DNA of 32,369 bases. Source: Desulfovibrio sp. (GTDB lineage: Bacteria; Desulfobacterota; Desulfovibrionia; Desulfovibrionales; Desulfovibrionaceae). Position numbers and translations under genes: made by a program. This document shows positions 27,174 through 32,369 of the stretch, piece after piece; positions within the stretch are counted from its first letter, which is position 1, and each line of letters opens with the position of its first letter. Location of the stretch: assembly GCA_031260725.1 (NCBI GenBank), contig JAISKZ010000050.1:1-32369 (forward strand), in the 5' to 3' direction. The notes under the pieces are model-generated. The model made no database searches and was not told the origin of the DNA. It was given only the letters and a program-made list of their open reading frames with translations.

Positions 27174-28340
27174 ATGTCTGCTTTTCTTGAATTCCATATC
27201 GTCCAGAATTTCGCACCCTCCAACCTCAATCGTGATGATACTGGCTCTCCCAAAGATGCCTTCTTTGGTGGGCACCGTCGGGCGCGGGTGAGCAGCCAGT
27301 GCCTGAAAAAATCGGTCCGAGATTACTTCAAGACTTCTGGTCTGGTTGAGAACAATAATTTGGGGGTACGTACCCAGCATCTCGACCGAGTCCTTAAAGA
27401 TGCGTTGGATGGGATTGGCGTAAAGAATACATCCTTCTTCAATGAATTTGTGAAGCTGGCACTAAAAAAGAACGATGCCGATGAGGAAAGGATAACAAGT
27501 GGGAGTAATTCCAAAAATAAGCTTGCTTCCCTGCTCTTTATCTCTGCGACGGAAATTGAAAAACTTATCGAATTGATCAATGTGCACAAGGGAATACTAC
27601 TTAATTTGGCTGAGAAGACAAAATTGAAGCAAAAAGAGATTCCTGAGAACTTTAAAAAAGAATTGAAAGAATTGTTGCGTCATAGCAAGGCCGTTGACGT
27701 CGCCCTGTTCGGGCGAATGCTGGCCGACTTCCCGAAAGCCAATCAGGATGCAGCTTTTCAGGTGGCGCACGCCATCAGTACCCACCGCGTCGAACGGGAG
27801 TTTGACTACTTTACTGCCGTCGATGACAAAAGCACAGAAGAGGAAACAGGCGCTGGCATGATCGGGCAGGTCGAGTTCAATTCCGCTACTTTTTATCGCT
27901 ACGCCGTGTTAGACGTGCAAAAACTCCTTGTTAACCTGCAAGGTGATAAGGAACTTACCCTTTCGGCAGTTACCGCTTTGACAGAATCGCTGGTTCGGGC
28001 GATTCCCACAGGCAAGCAAAATAGCTTTGCCGCCCATAATGCGCCCGAATTTGTTGGCATCAGCCTGCGGCATGCTGCTCCTCTCAGTCTGGCCAATGCG
28101 TTTGAGAAGCCGGTGACTCCGCGTGTGGATCGAGAGTTGACTGTGCAGTCGGTGGAAAAGCTGGCGGACTATAACAACAAATTGTCAGCAGTGTATGGTG
28201 ACGACAAAGATCGCTGGGAGGTGCTGGATTTGACTGAAGGTGGGGTGTGGCCTAAAGGCAATGGCAAGAATAAAGCGAAGAACCTGAAAGAACTGGCAAG
28301 CAAAGCGCGGGAATTGGCCGAAACCGTGTTGGGAGTCTGA
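27174..28340 (+). CDS. cas7: Cascade backbone subunit Cas7 (Cse4/CasC)
   Basis: 388 residues, slightly longer than E. coli CasC (363). The start FLEFHIVQNFAPSNLNRDDTGSPKDA is the I-E Cas7 signature, followed by RRARVSSQCLKKSVR. An extra Lys/Glu-rich helical stretch lies at about residues 100-165 and may account for the additional length. Six copies form the Cascade backbone along the crRNA spacer. AAAGGAGC precedes the ATG. Confidence 0.94.
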   Translation: MSAFLEFHIVQNFAPSNLNRDDTGSPKDAFFGGHRRARVSSQCLKKSVRDYFKTSGLVENNNLGVRTQHLDRVLKDALDGIGVKNTSFFNEFVKLALKKNDADEERITSGSNSKNKLASLLFISATEIEKLIELINVHKGILLNLAEKTKLKQKEIPENFKKELKELLRHSKAVDVALFGRMLADFPKANQDAAFQVAHAISTHRVEREFDYFTAVDDKSTEEETGAGMIGQVEFNSATFYRYAVLDVQKLLVNLQGDKELTLSAVTALTESLVRAIPTGKQNSFAAHNAPEFVGISLRHAAPLSLANAFEKPVTPRVDRELTVQSVEKLADYNNKLSAVYGDDKDRWEVLDLTEGGVWPKGNGKNKAKNLKELASKARELAETVLGV

Positions 28341-28342
28341 AC

Positions 28343-29020
28343 ATGAGCACCTTGCTCATGCGACTTGCCGGGCCAATGCAGTCTTGGGGCACGACCAGCC
28401 GCTTTGACGAGCGCGACACACAACTGGAACCGTCCAAATCTGGCGTGTTCGGTCTGGTATGCGCCGCTTTGGGGCGTGATCGTCACGAACCCGTCAATGA
28501 CCTCGCAGCCCTAAAAATGGGAGTGCGGGTGGAACGCGAAGGCGTACCGATGCGGGATTATCAGACCGCAACCGGCGTGGTGAGTGCTGCTGGCGAAGTC
28601 AATCTGAAACGTACTGTAGTTAGTCCGCGTTTCTTTCTTTCGGATGCGGTTTTTCTGGTCGGTCTGGAAGGCACTCGCGCCATGCTGGAAAAGATTCATC
28701 TGGCGTTGCAAACGCCTGTTTGGCCGCTGGCTTTGGGGCGCAAAAGTTTTGCGCCATCGTTGCCAGTTTATTTGCCCGATGGCCTCGTTGACTTGGCGCT
28801 GGAAGACGCCTTGCGTAGTTGGCCTTGCCTGGTGCCCTGGGTGGCCGGTAAGACTACCCAAACGCGGCTCATAGTGGAAGATCTTCACGAAGGCGTTGTG
28901 CGGATGGATCAACCGATAGCCCTTTTTGCCGAACGGCGCTTTGGGCCGCGTTTTGTCAAAACACTTCCATTCATTTTCCCCGCAGGAGGTGTGCATGTAT
29001 CTGACCCGACTGCGGCTTGA
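28343..29020 (+). CDS. cas5: Cascade subunit Cas5e (CasD)
   Basis: 225 residues, the usual size. The N-terminus LLMRLAGPMQSWGTTSRFDERDT is the Cas5e hallmark, with SKSGVFGLVCAALGRDR following. Cas5 holds the 5' handle of the crRNA and joins the Cas7 filament to Cse1. It starts 2 bases after cas7 and its 3' end overlaps cas6e by 26 bases. Confidence 0.94.
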   Translation: MSTLLMRLAGPMQSWGTTSRFDERDTQLEPSKSGVFGLVCAALGRDRHEPVNDLAALKMGVRVEREGVPMRDYQTATGVVSAAGEVNLKRTVVSPRFFLSDAVFLVGLEGTRAMLEKIHLALQTPVWPLALGRKSFAPSLPVYLPDGLVDLALEDALRSWPCLVPWVAGKTTQTRLIVEDLHEGVVRMDQPIALFAERRFGPRFVKTLPFIFPAGGVHVSDPTAA

Positions 29021-29612
29021 CCCGCGTTCCGCCCAGGTACGGCGAGATCTGGCCAATCCCTATGACATGCACCGCACATTGGTGCGCGCTTTTGTCGCAG
29101 ATGAAACCGCAACGCCGCCACGTTTTCTCTGGCGTATTGAGCCGTCTGCTGATTGGGCAATGCCGGTCGTATTGGTGCAATCCGACCATGCGGGGGACTG
29201 GTCGATATTTTCAAAGTTGCCGAATTACCTGAAACAGTGGGTGGAGACCAAGTTCGTCGATCTGGAAGCCTTGTTGCAAAAAGGCTCGCGTTATCGTTTC
29301 CGCCTTATCGCCAATCCGACGGTAAAGAAGGATGGCAAACGCCACGGTTTAGCCTCAGAGAAAGCGCAGCTTGACTGGCTGGCCCGGCAAGGTAGAAAAT
29401 ATGGTTTTATGCTGGTTGGAGTACTGGTTGCCGGGAGCCACATCATCAAAGGGCAAAAGGATAGGCAATCTCCAATTCATCTGCAACAGGTGCACTATGA
29501 AGGGCTGTTACAACTAGAAAATGCCGCCACCCTGAATCAAGCCATATCGACGGGTATCGGCCCCGGAAAATCCTTTGGCTGCGGCTTGTTGAGTGTGGCG
29601 CGCACTTCCTAG
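28995..29612 (+). CDS. cas6e: CRISPR RNA endoribonuclease Cas6e (CasE)
   Basis: 205 residues from ATG 28995, which follows GCAGGAGG; the track's start at 28926 lies deep inside cas5. It opens with MYLTRLRLDPRS, and His26 (in NPYDMHRTLV) is at the same position as the catalytic His26 of the Thermus thermophilus enzyme. The Gly-rich RNA-binding loop GIGPGKSFGCGLL is at the C-terminus. It cuts the array transcript 3' of the repeat hairpin and stays bound to the crRNA. Confidence 0.95.
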   Translation: MYLTRLRLDPRSAQVRRDLANPYDMHRTLVRAFVADETATPPRFLWRIEPSADWAMPVVLVQSDHAGDWSIFSKLPNYLKQWVETKFVDLEALLQKGSRYRFRLIANPTVKKDGKRHGLASEKAQLDWLARQGRKYGFMLVGVLVAGSHIIKGQKDRQSPIHLQQVHYEGLLQLENAATLNQAISTGIGPGKSFGCGLLSVARTS

Positions 29613-29687
29613 GAGGGACGCCTCGTCCTATTATATCATGTCTGACGCATTCAAGCTGGAGAAATCTTTGTTGGGAGCAGATTCCTG
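29613..29687. other. Gap between cas6e and cas1
   Basis: It holds a small hairpin (GGGACG CCT CGTCCT) just after the cas6e stop and a 16-codon ORF (MSDAFKLEKSLLGADS) that ends at the cas1 start. The stem lies too close to coding sequence and has no T-run, so I do not call it a terminator. The gap is the longest within the operon and may allow separate control of the adaptation genes. Confidence 0.3.
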
Positions 29688-30891
<1,204 letters not shown>

Positions 30892-30989
30892 CAAAATGGA
30901 ATATTGAAGCACTATTTGCTACACTGTTTTTTTGTGGTAGTATTTTTATTTCTGAAATTGCCATGTTTTTTCATGGAGATGTAGGAAGA
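30892..30989 (+). promoter_or_regulatory. CRISPR leader
   Basis: A 98-base AT-rich segment between cas2 and the first repeat. A candidate promoter is TTGCTA (30916-30921), 16 bases, then TAGTAT (30938-30943). CCATG and CATGG form a small inverted repeat (30961-30976) just before the array. I did not find a clean IHF consensus. The position next to cas1-cas2 and the array makes this the expected site of spacer integration and array transcription. Confidence 0.7.
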
Positions 30990-31819
30990 GTATTCCCCAC
31001 ACGCGTGGGGATGAACCGAGATTTCGAGTGCGCAGACTGGCGAAAAAAATCGTATTCCCCACACGCGTGGGGATGAACCGTTTAACAGGATGAGGGATAA
31101 TGCCGGACTATCGTATTCCCCACACGCGTGGGGATGAACCGACGACGTAGACGCCCGATAAAGCATATCCGCCGTATTCCCCACACGCGTGGGGATGAAC
31201 CGACGACGTAGACGCCCGATAAAGCATATCCGCCGTATTCCCCACACGCGTGGGGATGAACCGTATGGCTTTAGCCTGCCGCCAGCTTTCCAATGCGTAT
31301 TCCCCACACGCGTGGGGATGAACCGGGGAGTAACTGCCTGTTCAGAATTCAGACCCAGGTATTCCCCACACGCGTGGGGATGAACCGTATTGTCCTTTAA
31401 CGAAATTTGGGCAGGACATGTATTCCCCACACGCGTGGGGATGAACCAGAGGAAATTGAGGCGGGTTTACAGCGTGATTTTGCGTATTCCCCACACGCGT
31501 GGGGATGAACCGGTCGAATATCCCCGTCCAGCCGTTGCTGACAGACGTATTCCCCACACGCGTGGGGATGAACCGCCCGGGATTTTGGGCAAAACAAAAC
31601 AGGTGACGTATTCCCCACACGCGTGGGGATGAACCGAACTCCCGTATTTGTGCCTCTTTTTTATTCACGTATTCCCCACACGCGTGGGGATGAACCGTAG
31701 AAAGGCTAAACAAAGACAAAGAAGCGGGAGTATTCCCCACACGCGTGGGGATGAACCGCCGGAGCAGGCCCCGGCCCGGGTCCTGACCCAGTATTCCCCA
31801 CACGCGTGGGGATGAACCA
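30990..31819 (+). CRISPR. Type I-E CRISPR array, 14 repeats and 13 spacers
   Basis: The 29-base repeat starts GTATTCCCCACACGCGTGGG and ends GATGAACCG. The core forms a hairpin CCCCAC-ACGC-GTGGGG, matching the I-E repeat type cut by Cas6e. Repeats start at 30990, 31052, 31113, 31174, 31235, 31297, 31359, 31420, 31484, 31547, 31608, 31669, 31730 and 31791. Spacers are mostly 32-33 bases, but spacers 8 and 9 are 35 and 34. Spacers 3 (31142-31173) and 4 (31203-31234) are identical. Repeat 8 and the last repeat end in A instead of G, the latter typical of the old, distal end. All other repeats look identical, indicating an actively maintained array. By eye I found no spacer matching the rest of this window. 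Confidence 0.98.
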
Positions 31820-31968
31820 AGATTGGCAGTTCATCTGGACAGCATTGATTTTTTAAATATTCTTTTCTGTGAATTCAAATAGATAATACGCAACAACAAA
31901 CTCTGCGCCAGAGTTTGTTGCCGATAACTGTGCCGCCACGAAGCGACGGCACATGAAACATGCTGATT
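31820..31968. terminator. Hairpin region between the CRISPR array and argD
   Basis: CAACAAACTCTG (31894-31905) and CAGAGTTTGTTG (31909-31920) form a perfect 12-bp stem with loop CGC. A second stem, GTGCCG with CGGCAC, lies at about 31929-31954. The array and argD converge here, so either could use these as terminators. Neither strand has a strong T-run right after the first stem, so the function is likely but not certain. No gene is seen. Confidence 0.5.
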
Positions 31969-32369
31969 TTACATGTGAAGCGTTTGCCCAAGCGTGCTGA
32001 CAAAGCCGTCCAGATCCGTCTCTTCAATGACAAGGGGCGGCAGCAGGCGCAATATATTGCCGTGGCTCAAGTTGCAGATATAGCCCCGCCTGAGCAGAGC
32101 CTCCCATACTTTCTGGCCGTTTTCGACAAGCTCAATGCCGATCATCAGTCCCAGACAGCGCACGTCGCGGATTTTGTCCGGCATGTTTCGGCGTAGCGAT
32201 TCAAGCTGTTTTTTGACGCGTTCGCCGAGCGCGGCGGCGCGGTCTGCCATACGGTCGCGCAGCATGATCTCCACGGTTTTGGCGGCTACAGCCGAGGTCA
32301 GAGCTCCGCCGCCGAAGGTTGTGGCGTGGCTGCCGGGTTCAAAGCCTTCGGCCGCTTCGTCTGTGGTCA
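31969..32369 (-). CDS. argD: Acetylornithine aminotransferase, C-terminal part (partial)
   Basis: The frame is open to the window edge; the ATG at 32274 used by the track is internal, since upstream codons read FEPGSHATTFGGGALTSAVA, the conserved ArgD region that follows the PLP lysine. The visible 133 residues include the C-terminal small domain (RCLGLMIGIELV, then ILRLLPPLVIEETDLD). ArgD is a PLP enzyme of arginine synthesis and can also serve as succinyldiaminopimelate aminotransferase. The active-site lysine lies outside the window, so other class III aminotransferases are not fully excluded. Confidence 0.88.
   Translation of the reverse strand, partial: TTDEAAEGFEPGSHATTFGGGALTSAVAAKTVEIMLRDRMADRAAALGERVKKQLESLRRNMPDKIRDVRCLGLMIGIELVENGQKVWEALLRRGYICNLSHGNILRLLPPLVIEETDLDGFVSTLGQTLHM

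Noticed and set aside
28926-28994. N-terminal extension of cas6e
   Set aside because: The ribosome-binding site GCAGGAGG and the conserved MYLTRL start place the gene start at 28995.
30912-31803. ORFs across the CRISPR array (repeating HPHACGEY, SPRVWGI and IPTRVGNT)
   Set aside because: These are translations of the CRISPR repeat in different frames, a well-known source of false proteins.

Overview
The window looks like a chromosomal segment of a Desulfovibrio-type sulfate reducer (Desulfovibrionaceae). This is judged from protein character (MnmG, CorC, Lnt, RF2, DapA, a small Cys-rich protein), GC-rich coding sequence and gene order; no rRNA or tRNA is present to confirm it. Several places look like gene decay (a stop-interrupted frame at 215-568, a remnant at 4702-4827, a rearranged dapA 3' end), which would fit a host-associated or shrinking genome, but that is inference.

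Layout. 1-3207: the end of an unrecognised gene, then a MacB-type permease and its ATPase; the ATPase carries a C-terminal extension resembling the N-terminal half of a GT-B glycosyltransferase. 3237-4673: a tiny ORF, flavin prenyltransferase (ubiX) and a UPF0173 metallo-hydrolase. 4906-6524: an AT-rich, probably acquired type II restriction-modification pair (beta-class methyltransferase plus MvaI/BcnI-family endonuclease). 6846-10369: a small Cys-rich protein, an M20 peptidase and mnmG. 10513-15503: corC, lnt, prfB (with an intact programmed +1 frameshift that the ORF track misses), an HU/IHF-family gene and dapA with a duplicated, frameshifted 3' end.

15589-21922 (minus strand): a complete six-gene iron-uptake operon, FTR1 permease, P19-like periplasmic iron protein, DUF2318 membrane protein, two FtsX-like permeases and an ABC ATPase, the same gene set as the Campylobacter p19 locus. 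It is driven by a clear sigma70-type promoter containing a partial Fur-like palindrome.

22417-31819: a complete type I-E CRISPR-Cas locus in canonical order (cas3, cse1, cse2, cas7, cas5, cas6e, cas1, cas2), a short leader and a 14-repeat array with one exactly duplicated spacer. Nearly all genes overlap or abut, so they are probably one transcript. The cas genes make Cascade, the Cas3 nuclease-helicase and the Cas1-Cas2 integrase; Cas6e cuts the array transcript at the repeat hairpin. The window closes with the minus-strand 3' part of an acetylornithine aminotransferase gene (argD). I found no wholly new defence system. The least ordinary items are the ATPase/glycosyltransferase-like fusion, the dapA tail rearrangement and the Asp-to-Asn change at the endonuclease active site.
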